Of a stretch of 64,000 bases of DNA, positions 44,596 to 53,944 are shown in pieces. Location of the stretch: positions 1-64,000 of the forward strand of contig CANREP010000005.1 in assembly GCA_947629685.1 (NCBI GenBank). Reading direction: 5' to 3'. The notes under the pieces were generated by a model, which had not been told where the DNA came from, searched no databases, and saw only the letters and a program-made list of their open reading frames with translations. Within the stretch, counting starts at the first letter, position 1, and every line of letters begins with the position of its first letter. The DNA is from an uncultured Phascolarctobacterium sp. Lineage in GTDB: Bacteria > Bacillota > Negativicutes > Acidaminococcales > Acidaminococcaceae. Position numbers and translations under genes: made by a program.

Positions 44596-46200
44596 TCAGC
44601 CTAATGGCGCAAAGCGCCGCATCACTGCCCGCGCCACATGATAACCGTCCAGCGCCGCGCTCATGATACCGCCTGCGTAACCAGCACCCTCCCCGCAGGG
44701 ATAAAGCAAATCATGGGTAACAGATACATAACTTTCCCTGTCACGCACGATACGCACAGGAGCAGAAGTGCGCGTCTCCACGCCAGTCAACAGCGCGCCG
44801 CCGTCATCATACCCGGAAATTTTGCGTCCGAACTCTTTAATACCCAGTTTCAAAGTATCGGCAACATAACGCGGCAGCACTTTTTCCAGCGCACAGGCGG
44901 TGATGCCAGGCCTGTAGGTAGGACTGCACAAACTGGTAAGGTCCGGCGTCGCGCTTTTCAGGAAGCTGGCAAAATTCTGCGCCGGCGCGCGATAATTCCC
45001 GCCTCCGTATTTAAAAGCCAGTCGTTCATACAGACGCTGAAATGCGATTCCATCCAAAGGACTGCTGCCGAAATCATCGCTGCTGACATTTACTACCAGC
45101 GCGCTGTTAGCCACGCCGCTGTCCCGGTTAAACATGCTCATGCCGTTGACTACTACGCCCCCGCTTTCCGAAGCGGCGGCAACCACCGTACCGCCGGGAC
45201 ACATACAAAAAGAGTAAGCCGTGCGTTTTTTATCCTGCGTATGATAAACCAGCGCATAATCTGCAGCGCCAAGCAGGTGATGCCCGGCAAACTCTCCATA
45301 CTGGGCTTTATCTATCAGCTCCTGCGGATGCTCGATGCGCACGCCGATAGAAAAAGGCTTACTGGTAATGCCGATACCTTTTGCCGCCAACAGGGCATAA
45401 GTATCGCGCGCGCTGTGCCCGCAGGCCAGGATTACTGCTCCCGCAGCAATCTTTTCCCCGCTCTGTAAAACTACGCCGCAAACAGTGTTGTTTTTAATCA
45501 CAAAATCCGTAACATGGGCTTCGTAACGGATACTGCCGCCCAAGCTGATAATCTGACTGCTGAGACCCGTAACCATGGCCCGCAGCCTATCCGTCCCCAC
45601 ATGCGGTTTATGCTCCCATAGTATAGATTCAGGCGCTCCCGCATCTACGAAAGTCTGTAAAATACTCTGCATCACAGGGTCATTGACGCGGGTCGTCAGC
45701 TTGCCGTCAGAGAAAGTGCCTGCCCCGCCCTCGCCAAATTGGACATTAGACTCAGGGTCAAATTCTCCTCCCTGCCAGAAAGCGTTTACGTCCGCAACCC
45801 GCTGACTGACACGTTTGCCGCGCTCCAGCAAAAGCGGCCGATAACCGTATTTTGCCAGTTCCAGCGCTGCCAGCAGTCCGGCCGGTCCTGCGCCGATAAC
45901 CACTGGCGGAGCAGCAAGCGGATGCTTTCCTAAGAGCAGTTCCGGCTCTGCTTCCTCAACATACTGGGAAATATCCTTATCTTTCAGCAGTCTGCCCGCC
46001 TGTTTGCGGCTGATATCTGCTTCTGCCAGCACATGGAAATTTAAACAGACGTTATTCTTGCGGCGGGCATCCACCGCCTTGCGCACAATCTGCACAGATT
46101 TGATATCGTCCTGTCTGACGCCCAGTTTACGGCTTACCGCCTCTTTTAAAGGCATTTCCTGCAGCAGCGCTATCCGCACATTATTTATCTTTAATTTCAT
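44596..46200 (-). CDS. Uncharacterised FAD-dependent dehydrogenase (COG2509 type)
   Basis: 534 aa. An N-terminal ~85-residue region (RIALLQEMPLKEAVSRKLGVRQDDI...VRKAVDARRK) precedes a Rossmann FAD site PVVIGAGPAGLLAALELAKYG near residue 100, then FGEGGAGTFSDGKLTTR near 155 and GVRIEHPQELIDKAQYG near 295. The C-terminus EGAGYAGGIMSAALDGYHVA is the second FAD contact. The family is widespread in anaerobes and its reaction is not established. It sits inside the c-di-AMP/glmM cluster, 5 bases after ybbR, which argues for a wall or redox-linked role but does not show one. Confidence 0.88.
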   Translation of the reverse strand: MKLKINNVRIALLQEMPLKEAVSRKLGVRQDDIKSVQIVRKAVDARRKNNVCLNFHVLAEADISRKQAGRLLKDKDISQYVEEAEPELLLGKHPLAAPPVVIGAGPAGLLAALELAKYGYRPLLLERGKRVSQRVADVNAFWQGGEFDPESNVQFGEGGAGTFSDGKLTTRVNDPVMQSILQTFVDAGAPESILWEHKPHVGTDRLRAMVTGLSSQIISLGGSIRYEAHVTDFVIKNNTVCGVVLQSGEKIAAGAVILACGHSARDTYALLAAKGIGITSKPFSIGVRIEHPQELIDKAQYGEFAGHHLLGAADYALVYHTQDKKRTAYSFCMCPGGTVVAAASESGGVVVNGMSMFNRDSGVANSALVVNVSSDDFGSSPLDGIAFQRLYERLAFKYGGGNYRAPAQNFASFLKSATPDLTSLCSPTYRPGITACALEKVLPRYVADTLKLGIKEFGRKISGYDDGGALLTGVETRTSAPVRIVRDRESYVSVTHDLLYPCGEGAGYAGGIMSAALDGYHVARAVMRRFAPLG

Positions 46201-46205
46201 TCAGT

Positions 46206-47129
46206 CTACCTTCCTACCGAAAAACTTACCTGTACCGAACTGGTCTCCGGGATTACTTTATCCGGCAGGTCAAGCTCTGCAGCTATCGTAGCGCTGCCTG
46301 TCAGCATAGAAACATCCACCGGCTTAGTCCTGACTTCATTCAGATCCTTCAAAATTGAAGGCGGCGCAGTAATGCGTACCTGCTTAGGCCGCACTTCTAC
46401 CTTGGATACATTGATGCCTTCCGGCAGATTTCCCTTCATGATCACTCTTACAGGGATATCCACGGTAATCATCTGCCTTACCATGCTTGCTTCCACCGTA
46501 ACACTGGCCGGGATGATTTTCATATTAGGTATATCATAGCCGTTGTCATTTACAGCAACTAAGTCGCTGACAGTCTGAAAATTATCTTTTTGGTCAGTAA
46601 CGTCTACCGGCGCCACGACTTTGTTGATATTTTTCAGGCGGTGCGTAGCCCCTTTTACCATTACCTCAGCTGGAGTAATCTTACTGCTGCCCAACGTAAG
46701 GTCGTCAGAAACCACACCTACCACGCGCGGATGTACGGGTACAGTTTTTTCGCTGACCGTATCCACATAAACGGAAATTTCTGCAGGGCTTACAGAAATA
46801 ATATCTCCCTTAGAAAAAGATACCTGGACTGGCAGTTCCTGCTGACCTTCTGTTACATTCTTTAAATCGATAGACGCAGTTATCAGCTTTTCACTGTCAT
46901 CCGCTATCAGCGAGCGAGAACCTCTGACCTTGACTGCCACCCTGTCCGGCGCATTGAATACCACCATATTTTCCGGCAGATTAGCCTGCTTCAGCTCTAC
47001 TTCCACGCTGCGCTCGATAATAGGATTCTGATCCGTCATAACGTATATCCATAAACCGCAGGCGATTAAAATAGAAATAATGCGCGCCAGGATATTTTCT
47101 TTTTTCATCAGCCTATAAAGAAAATTCAT
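46206..47129 (-). CDS. cdaR: CdaR/YbbR-domain regulator of CdaA
   Basis: A single N-terminal membrane anchor (NILARIISILIACGLWIYVMTDQNP, residues 12-36) is followed by about three YbbR repeats (each near PVRVRGxx..., for example FNAPDRVAVKVRGSRSLIAD, LTLGSSKITPAEVMVKGATHRLKNI, GINVSKVEVRPKQVRITAPPSIL). YbbR/CdaR proteins contact the cyclase CdaA at the membrane and adjust c-di-AMP production. It overlaps cdaA by 4 bp. At 307 aa it is in the usual range. Confidence 0.93.
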   Translation of the reverse strand: MNFLYRLMKKENILARIISILIACGLWIYVMTDQNPIIERSVEVELKQANLPENMVVFNAPDRVAVKVRGSRSLIADDSEKLITASIDLKNVTEGQQELPVQVSFSKGDIISVSPAEISVYVDTVSEKTVPVHPRVVGVVSDDLTLGSSKITPAEVMVKGATHRLKNINKVVAPVDVTDQKDNFQTVSDLVAVNDNGYDIPNMKIIPASVTVEASMVRQMITVDIPVRVIMKGNLPEGINVSKVEVRPKQVRITAPPSILKDLNEVRTKPVDVSMLTGSATIAAELDLPDKVIPETSSVQVSFSVGR

Positions 47130-47989
47130 TTCTTCTCACCACGCATATGCTTAATTTTCTCCAGTAAGGTCTCTTTGACATTGACTGTCGGCCTGAGCAT
47201 ATAGGAGCGTAAAATCTCCTTCACATCATCAGCCGTAAGATAACGCATCAGCTCGCCGTTACGGGCGATAGACACGGCACCTGTTTCCTCACTGACCACC
47301 AGCACCACGGCGTCGGACTGCTCGGAAATACCGATAGCCGCTCTGTGTCTGGTGCCGAGTTCCTGGCTCAGGTTACGGTTTTCCGTCAGCGGCAGCAAAC
47401 AGCTGGCAGCAACAATCCTTTTTCCGCGGATGATTACCGCTCCGTCGTGCAGCGGCGTATCTTTTTCAAAAATGTTCAGCAGCAGGCTGTCACTGATCAG
47501 GCCATCCACAGCGACGCCTGTCTCGATACGTTCTTCCAAACCGGTTTCACGTTCAAAGACCATCAGCGCGCCTTCCTTGCGCCTGCTCATGATTACTGTG
47601 GCATTAGCTACGGCATTGAGCATTTCTTCCATCTCCTGCTCATCCAGTTCACTGCCTTTATTGAACAGACGGCCACGGCCAATCTGTTCCAAGGCGCGCC
47701 GCAGCTCCGGCTGGAATACTACCGGCAGCGCGACCATGATCACGGTCATACTTTTTTCCAGCAGCCAGCTGATTACATGCAGATTCAGCCATCTGCTGAT
47801 CAGCATAAACAGCACCAGCACAAGCAAGCCTTTAACCAGTGTTGCCGCCCTGGTATTTTTCAGCATCAGATATATACGGTATAAGAAATAAGCCACAACG
47901 GCAATATCGATCAAATCGAGGATATTGACAGTCGTCAGCAGTCCCTGTAATTGTACCAACACATATTTCACCCACTTACATATTCCCAA
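47126..47989 (-). CDS. cdaA: Diadenylate cyclase CdaA
   Basis: CdaA makes cyclic di-AMP from two ATP. Three N-terminal membrane helices (about residues 20-90) precede the DAC domain with its two motifs, LHDGAVIIRG near 180 (Asp-Gly-Ala) and GTRHRAAIGISE near 215 (Arg-His-Arg), plus VSEETGAVSIARNG. The start at 47989 gives 287 aa; a slightly later start is possible. First gene of the cdaA-cdaR-FAD protein-glmM cluster. Confidence 0.96.
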   Translation of the reverse strand: MGICKWVKYVLVQLQGLLTTVNILDLIDIAVVAYFLYRIYLMLKNTRAATLVKGLLVLVLFMLISRWLNLHVISWLLEKSMTVIMVALPVVFQPELRRALEQIGRGRLFNKGSELDEQEMEEMLNAVANATVIMSRRKEGALMVFERETGLEERIETGVAVDGLISDSLLLNIFEKDTPLHDGAVIIRGKRIVAASCLLPLTENRNLSQELGTRHRAAIGISEQSDAVVLVVSEETGAVSIARNGELMRYLTADDVKEILRSYMLRPTVNVKETLLEKIKHMRGEKK

Positions 47990-48020
47990 AGTTACTTTAT
48001 ATTATACCATATATATAAGA

Positions 48021-48055
48021 AAACCACATTTGCTCAGGTCGAGTAAATGTGGTTT
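48021..48055 (-). terminator. Terminator of the arg operon
   Basis: An 11-bp stem AAACCACATTT/AAATGTGGTTT (loop of 13) with TTTTCTTAT on the minus strand lies just past the argH stop. Confidence 0.82.
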
Positions 48056-48067
48056 TTACGTAAAATC

Positions 48068-49480
48068 TTATAACCGCTGCTGTAAATCCTGTAAAATTTC
48101 CTGCTGTGCCTGCAGTACTTTTTCACCGGCAGCAAACTGTTTTTCATTTTCACTGAAAGCCGGGCCGCCGTAAGATTTACGGGAAGCCACGCAGTTTTCC
48201 GGCTGCAGAGCCTGCAAAAGGTCTGCTTCAAACAAATCGGAAAAAGTCTTATATTCTTCCAGGGTGATTTCCGGCAGGAACTTGCCGTTATGGATGGCAT
48301 AAGCCACGCATTTGCCGACAACTTCATGGGCCTGTCTGAAAGGCAGCCCTTTGCGTACCAGGTAATCTGCCAGATCTGTAGCATTAGAAAAGTCCTTGCT
48401 TACAGCCTGCTGCATCTTATCTACATTAACCGTCATAGTCAGGATCATATCACGATAAACAGCTAACGCGAATTTTATGGTATCCACGGCGTCAAAGAAG
48501 CCTTCTTTGTCCTCCTGCAGATCTTTATTATAAGTCAACGGCAGGCCTTTGGCAGTTACCAGCATAGCCTGCAGATGTCCATACACTCTGCCGGTCTTGC
48601 CGCGTACCAGTTCGGCGATATCCGGATTCTTTTTCTGCGGCATCATGGAAGAACCAGTAGCAAAAGCATCATCCAGCTCGATAAAGCCAAATTCCGTGCT
48701 GCTCCACAGACAGATTTCTTCGCTCAGACGGCTCATATGCATCATCAGGATAGAGGCAAAGGATAAAAACTCGATTACATAATCCCTGTCGCTTACAGCG
48801 TCCATACTGTTGCTGTATACCTTACCGAAATTCAGCTGTTCGGCAACGTCAAAACGGTCGATAGGGAAAGTCGTGCCTGCAATAGCGCCTGCGCCAAGAG
48901 GCATCATATCCGCCCCTTCCCATACACCCTGCAGACGACGGAAATCACGCTGCAGCATATTAAAATATGCCAGCAGATGATGAGCAAAGGTAATCGGCTG
49001 CGCTCTTTGCAGATGAGTATAACCGGGCATCAAAGTCTTACTGTGTTTTTTAGCCACGCTGAGCAGCGCCGCTTCAAACTGAATTAACAGCTCGGCAATT
49101 TCTGCTACCTCGCGTTTCATATACATGTGCATATCAAGCGCTACCTGATCATTACGGCTGCGTGCAGTATGCAGTCTTGCGCCGGCCTGACCGATTCTTT
49201 CTGTAAGACGCGCTTCAATATTCATATGGATATCTTCCAGCGCCACTTCAAATTTAAAATTACCTGCTTCTATATCTTTCAAGATATCCTTTAAGCCAGC
49301 AACGATCTTCTCACCGTCCTGCGCCGGGATGATACCGCATTTAGCCAGCATGGAGGCATGGGCAATACTGCCGCGGATATCTTCATGATACAAGCGTTTA
49401 TCAAAATCAATGGACGCATTAAATGCGTCCACTAATTCATTTGTATTCTTACTAAATCTTCCGCCCCATAATTTGGCCAT
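48068..49480 (-). CDS. argH: Argininosuccinate lyase
   Basis: ArgH splits argininosuccinate into arginine and fumarate, the last step of synthesis. The fumarase/aspartase signature [12 protein letters not shown] is near residue 280, with [13 protein letters not shown] near 105 and [14 protein letters not shown] near 158. At 470 aa it is full length. Its ATG overlaps the argG stop by one base (TAATG). Confidence 0.98.
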   Translation of the reverse strand: MAKLWGGRFSKNTNELVDAFNASIDFDKRLYHEDIRGSIAHASMLAKCGIIPAQDGEKIVAGLKDILKDIEAGNFKFEVALEDIHMNIEARLTERIGQAGARLHTARSRNDQVALDMHMYMKREVAEIAELLIQFEAALLSVAKKHSKTLMPGYTHLQRAQPITFAHHLLAYFNMLQRDFRRLQGVWEGADMMPLGAGAIAGTTFPIDRFDVAEQLNFGKVYSNSMDAVSDRDYVIEFLSFASILMMHMSRLSEEICLWSSTEFGFIELDDAFATGSSMMPQKKNPDIAELVRGKTGRVYGHLQAMLVTAKGLPLTYNKDLQEDKEGFFDAVDTIKFALAVYRDMILTMTVNVDKMQQAVSKDFSNATDLADYLVRKGLPFRQAHEVVGKCVAYAIHNGKFLPEITLEEYKTFSDLFEADLLQALQPENCVASRKSYGGPAFSENEKQFAAGEKVLQAQQEILQDLQQRL

Positions 49481-50700
49481 TATTTCAACATTCCTTTTTT
49501 CATCAGTGCGCGTACTTTCAGCGGCAGGCCGAACAGGTTGATAAAGCCGGTTGCATCAGCCTGGTTGTATACTTCGTCTTCGCCGAAGGTTACATATTCC
49601 CGGCTGTACAGAGAATACGGAGATTTTGCACCGGCGCTGATGATATTGCCTTTGTACAGTTTCAAACGTACAGTGCCGGTAACAGTTTTCTGGGTTTCGT
49701 CAACGAAAGCAGCCAGAGCTTCACGCAGCGGAGAGAACCACATACCGTCATATACCAGTTCTGCATAACGGATGCCGACCATTTGTTTGAAGCTTGCGGT
49801 TGCGCGATCCAGGCAGAGATTTTCCAGTTCGTTATGAGCATAGTAGATGATGGAGCCGGCGGGGTTTTCATATACGCCGCGGGATTTCATGCCTACCAGA
49901 CGGTTTTCAACGATATCGCAGATACCTACGCCGTTGCGGATACCGATTTCATTAAGGGTTTCAACAATTTTAGCCGGGCTAAGTTTTTCGCCGTTCACAG
50001 CTACCGGCAAACCTTCAACAAATTCAAGCTCAACATATTCGTCTTTATCAGGAGCAGTTTCAGGAGTGTTGGTAACGATAAAGAGCTCGTCTTTCGGAGC
50101 ATTCCAGGGATCTTCCAGGTCACTGCCTTCATGGCTCAGATGCCACATATTGCGGTCCATGGAGTAGTCATGGTCATGGGTAACAGGCACCGGGATGTTA
50201 TGTGCTGCAGCAAAATCGATTGCTTCGTCACGGGATCTGATGGTCCATTCACGCCAGGGAGCAATGATTGCCAGCTGCGGAGCCAGTGCTTTTACGGAAA
50301 GTTCGAAACGAACCTGGTCGTTGCCTTTGCCGGTAGCGCCGTGAGCAATAGCGTCAGCGCCTTCAGCTTCAGCAATTTCTACCAGTTTCTTGGCAATCAA
50401 CGGGCGGGCGAAAGAAGTACCCAGCAGATATTTCTTTTCATATACAGCGCCAGCTTTTACAACCGGCCATACATAGTCGGCAATGAATTCTTCTTTCAGA
50501 TCGAGGATATAGCATTTGCTTGCGCCAGATTTAATTGCTTTATCATGTACGGGATTCAATTCGTCGCCTTGGCCGAGGTCAGCAGTTACCGCAATAACTT
50601 CGCAGTCATTGTAGTTTTCTTTCAGCCAGGGAATGATGATGGAAGTATCCAGGCCTCCAGAATATGCAAGTACGACTTTTTTAATATCTTCTTTTTTCAT
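49480..50700 (-). CDS. argG: Argininosuccinate synthase
   Basis: ArgG joins citrulline and aspartate using ATP. The N-type PP-loop [18 protein letters not shown] is at residues 9-26, with [15 protein letters not shown] near 118 and [19 protein letters not shown] near 180. At 406 aa it is full length. GGAGG precedes the ATG. It follows argF after a 116-base gap that holds its own promoter and ArgR-like boxes. Confidence 0.98.
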   Translation of the reverse strand: MKKEDIKKVVLAYSGGLDTSIIIPWLKENYNDCEVIAVTADLGQGDELNPVHDKAIKSGASKCYILDLKEEFIADYVWPVVKAGAVYEKKYLLGTSFARPLIAKKLVEIAEAEGADAIAHGATGKGNDQVRFELSVKALAPQLAIIAPWREWTIRSRDEAIDFAAAHNIPVPVTHDHDYSMDRNMWHLSHEGSDLEDPWNAPKDELFIVTNTPETAPDKDEYVELEFVEGLPVAVNGEKLSPAKIVETLNEIGIRNGVGICDIVENRLVGMKSRGVYENPAGSIIYYAHNELENLCLDRATASFKQMVGIRYAELVYDGMWFSPLREALAAFVDETQKTVTGTVRLKLYKGNIISAGAKSPYSLYSREYVTFGEDEVYNQADATGFINLFGLPLKVRALMKKGMLK

Positions 50701-50760
50701 TTTTACAGCCTCCAGTGTTTTTATTCATATATTCTGAATATTTTCTCAACGATATTGTAT

Positions 50761-50788
50761 ATTATAGCACCTTTTTACCGATTGTCCA
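50761..50788 (-). promoter_or_regulatory. Internal promoter for argG-argH with nearby ArgR-like boxes
   Basis: TGGACA (50783-50788) and TATAAT (50761-50766) are 16 bp apart in the argF-argG gap. ATATGAATAAAAACA (about 50717-50732, minus strand) just before argG and TTGTATACATTTACAA (about 50796-50811) upstream resemble ARG-box halves. This suggests argGH can be transcribed separately under ArgR control. Confidence 0.62.
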
Positions 50789-50816
50789 GTCTTTTGTAAA
50801 TGTATACAAGATTATT

Positions 50817-51758
50817 TTATAAAATTTCATCGCTCATCAAAAGTGCCATAATTGCCTTCTGCACATGCAGCCTGTTTTCAGCTTGATCAAACACCACGGA
50901 CTGCGGTCCTTCCAGCACATCCTCGGTAATTTCCTCACCGCGGTAAGCCGGCAGGCAATGCATTACGATAGCTTCCGGTCTGGCCATAGCCAGCAGCTCG
51001 CTGTTGATCTGATATTTGGCGAGCGCCTGTTTACGGATATTGTGCTCCTCTTCCTGACCCATGCTTGCCCATGCATCGGTATACAGCACGTCGGCGCCTT
51101 TCACCGCGTTGAACAGATCTTCTTCCACAGTAATACTGCAGCCTGTATGCACTGCATCTTCCTGCGCCATCTTAACAATCTCAGGATTGGGCTGATAACC
51201 TTCAGGGCTGGCACAGATCATGTTCATGCCAGCTTTAGCGCAGGCAAACATCAGAGAATGCGCCATATTATTGCCATCGCCTACATAAACCAGTTTGCGG
51301 CCTTTCAGTACTTCCATTTTTTCCTGAATGGTGAACAAATCAGTCAGCGCCTGACAGGGATGCAGCAGGTCGGTAAGTCCGTTAATAACCGGCACATCTG
51401 CATATTCAGCCAGCTCGATGACAGAATCATGCGAAAAAGTACGAATCATGATGCCATCTACAAAGCGTGAAAGCACCCTGGCCGTATCACGCACAGGCTC
51501 GCCGCGTCCAATCTGAGAGGAAGCGTCGCTGAGATAGATAGGATGTCCGCCCAACTGCCAGAAGCCTACTTCAAAAGATGTCCTGGTGCGGGTAGAAGCC
51601 TTGGAAAACAACATGGCCAGCGTCTTACCTTTCAGATATTGGTGGGGTTCACCGTTTTTCTGTTTCCGTTTCAGTTTTTTTGCCACATCCAGGATGGTAG
51701 CTACTTCGCCTACAGTTAAATCATGAATCGAAATCAAATCTTTATTTCTTAAACCCAT
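50817..51758 (-). CDS. argF: Ornithine carbamoyltransferase
   Basis: ArgF makes citrulline from ornithine and carbamoyl phosphate. The carbamoyl-phosphate loop KASTRTRTSFEVG is near residue 53, HPCQALTDLFTI near 132 and the ornithine-side HCLPAYRGEEIT near 265. Length is 313 aa. The anabolic role is clear from its position between argD and argG. It follows argD by 24 bases. Confidence 0.97.
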   Translation of the reverse strand: MGLRNKDLISIHDLTVGEVATILDVAKKLKRKQKNGEPHQYLKGKTLAMLFSKASTRTRTSFEVGFWQLGGHPIYLSDASSQIGRGEPVRDTARVLSRFVDGIMIRTFSHDSVIELAEYADVPVINGLTDLLHPCQALTDLFTIQEKMEVLKGRKLVYVGDGNNMAHSLMFACAKAGMNMICASPEGYQPNPEIVKMAQEDAVHTGCSITVEEDLFNAVKGADVLYTDAWASMGQEEEHNIRKQALAKYQINSELLAMARPEAIVMHCLPAYRGEEITEDVLEGPQSVVFDQAENRLHVQKAIMALLMSDEIL

Positions 51759-51782
51759 TTACAACTCCCCCAAGATATTACA

Positions 51783-52973
51783 TTAAAATGCAGCCAAAGC
51801 TTTATCAAGTGCCGCAACGACAATGTCAATTTCTTCCTTAGTAACAATCAGCGGCGGCACCAGACGGATAACGTTGCCGGCCGTGCAGTTGACGATGACA
51901 TGCTCCTGCAGGCAGCTTTCCACTACCGCCTTGCCTTCCTTGCACAATTCCATGCCCAGAATCAGGCCGCGGCCGCGTACTTCTTTGACCTTGTCAGGAT
52001 ATTTTTTCTGCAGCTTTTCCAGTTCGGCTTTAAAATAAACTCCTTGAACAGCAGCCTTGTCAACCAGATTTTCCGCCTTGATTGCGGTAAGGCAGGCATA
52101 AGCAGCGGCACATGCCAGCGGATTGCCGCCGAAAGTACTGCCATGGTCGCCAGGTTTGAATACATGAGCAAATTTCTCCGCTACAGCAAAACCGCCCATG
52201 GGGAAGCCGCCGCCGATACCTTTAGCAAAAGTAAGCACATCAGGTTTTACGCCGCTGTGCATATAAGCAAACCATTTGCCGGTACGGCCTACGCCGGTCT
52301 GAATCTCGTCAAAGATAAGCAGGGCGTCGTGTTTATCGCATAAAGCGCGCGCCTGACGCAGATATTCGTCAGAAGGAACATGTACACCGCCTTCGCCCTG
52401 GATGGGCTCCAGCAGTACAGCGCAGACATCATCGCCCATTGCAGCTTCCAAGGCAGCAATATCGCCGTATTCCACATATTCATAACCCTGCGGCAGCGGT
52501 TCATAACCATGTTGATATTTAGGCTGTCCGGTCGCGGTCAGCGTCATCATAGTACGGCCATGGAAAGAATGTACAGCCGTAATAATACGATATTTGCCTT
52601 CGGCTTTTTCCTTACCGTATTTACGTGCCAGTTTCAATGCGCCTTCATTGGCTTCTGCGCCGCTGTTAGCAAGAAATACTCTGTCAAAGCCGCTCACTTC
52701 GGCAATAACTTTTACTGCCTTAGCCTGGATCTCAGTATAATAGAGATTAGAGCAGTGCATAAGTTTGGCAGCCTGATTAGCAATAGCATTGACTAATACG
52801 GGATGTGCATGTCCCAGCGCATTTACGGCAATACCTGCCAAAAAGTCAATGTATTCGTTGCCTTCGGCATCGTACAGACGGCAGCCTTTGCCATGGTCCA
52901 AAACCAAAGGATATCTGCCGAAAACCGGCAGATAATATTTCTCTGTTTCATCTACAACAGTCTTGATATCCAT
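51783..52973 (-). CDS. argD: Acetylornithine aminotransferase
   Basis: A PLP-dependent class III aminotransferase giving N-acetylornithine. The lysine that binds PLP is in LTFAKGIGGGFPMGG near residue 245, preceded by FDEIQTGVGRTGKWFAY near 220; NSGAEANEGALKLARKYG is near 105. At 396 aa it is full length. It lies in the arg operon between argB and argF. Confidence 0.96.
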   Translation of the reverse strand: MDIKTVVDETEKYYLPVFGRYPLVLDHGKGCRLYDAEGNEYIDFLAGIAVNALGHAHPVLVNAIANQAAKLMHCSNLYYTEIQAKAVKVIAEVSGFDRVFLANSGAEANEGALKLARKYGKEKAEGKYRIITAVHSFHGRTMMTLTATGQPKYQHGYEPLPQGYEYVEYGDIAALEAAMGDDVCAVLLEPIQGEGGVHVPSDEYLRQARALCDKHDALLIFDEIQTGVGRTGKWFAYMHSGVKPDVLTFAKGIGGGFPMGGFAVAEKFAHVFKPGDHGSTFGGNPLACAAAYACLTAIKAENLVDKAAVQGVYFKAELEKLQKKYPDKVKEVRGRGLILGMELCKEGKAVVESCLQEHVIVNCTAGNVIRLVPPLIVTKEEIDIVVAALDKALAAF

Positions 52974-53006
52974 AAATTCAACAGCCCCTTAAAAAATTTT
53001 CAAAAA

Positions 53007-53897
53007 TTATAATTCTTTGACTACTTCGGTGCCTACGCCTTTATCGCTGAATATTTCCATCAGGATAGTATGCTCGGCGCGGCCGTCGATAATGTGAGTC
53101 TTTTTAGCGCCGCCGGAAAGCGCGGTAATGCAGGCGCGTACTTTAGGAATCATGCCGCCGTCGATGTTGCCGCGGATGATAAGTTCCTGAGCCTTTTCAA
53201 AGGAAAGAGTGGAAATAAAGCTGTTTTCATCGCGGTAATCAGAATAAATACCTTTAACGTCGGTCAGCACCAGCAGCTTTTCTGCTTTCAAAGCGCCTGC
53301 GATTTCACCGGCAACACTGTCGGCGTTGATATTATAGGTTTCACCGGTGGAACCGACGCCAGTCGGAGCAATAACAGGGATGAAGCCGTTATCCAGCAGC
53401 ACCTTGATCAAATCGGTGTTAACATGTTCCACATTGCCTACATAACCAATGTCAACCAGGTTTACTTCGCCGTTTTCATAAACGTCAGCCAAATGCTTTT
53501 TAGCGGTAATCAGGTTAGCGTCTTTGCCGTTCAGGCCTACAGCCTTGCCGCCCAAAGAATTGAGACGGGAAACCAGGTCGGTGTTAATTTTACCTACCAG
53601 CGCCATTTCAGCAATGCCAACAGATTCAGCATCAGTTACACGCAAGCCGCTGACAAATTCGCTCTTTTTGCCTGCCTGCATCAGCATAGCAGTAATTTCC
53701 GGGCCGCCGCCATGTACTACTACAGGACGCATTCCTGCACATTGGAGGAATACGATATCCTGCAGCACTTTATTTTTGATTTCATCGTTCAGCATAGCAT
53801 TGCCGCCATATTTTACCACGATAGTCTTATCTTTGAAATCACGCAGATACGGTAAAGCTTCCATCAAAGTTTGAATTTGAGCATCATTCATTAACAT
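53007..53897 (-). CDS. argB: N-acetylglutamate kinase
   Basis: ArgB phosphorylates N-acetylglutamate. The amino-acid kinase pattern is visible: IVVKYGGNAM near residue 27, VHGGGPEI near 63, VLTDVKGIYSD near 210 and GGMIPKVRACITAL near 245. The latter, with Lys and the N-terminal extension, is typical of arginine-inhibited forms, though inhibition is not proven by sequence. AGGAGG precedes the ATG; a start two codons later (ATG AAT) is also possible. Confidence 0.97.
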   Translation of the reverse strand: MLMNDAQIQTLMEALPYLRDFKDKTIVVKYGGNAMLNDEIKNKVLQDIVFLQCAGMRPVVVHGGGPEITAMLMQAGKKSEFVSGLRVTDAESVGIAEMALVGKINTDLVSRLNSLGGKAVGLNGKDANLITAKKHLADVYENGEVNLVDIGYVGNVEHVNTDLIKVLLDNGFIPVIAPTGVGSTGETYNINADSVAGEIAGALKAEKLLVLTDVKGIYSDYRDENSFISTLSFEKAQELIIRGNIDGGMIPKVRACITALSGGAKKTHIIDGRAEHTILMEIFSDKGVGTEVVKEL

Positions 53898-53944
53898 AAT
53901 TCGTTGCCTCCTTAAACAATACGCATAATAAAATTTTATTGCAA

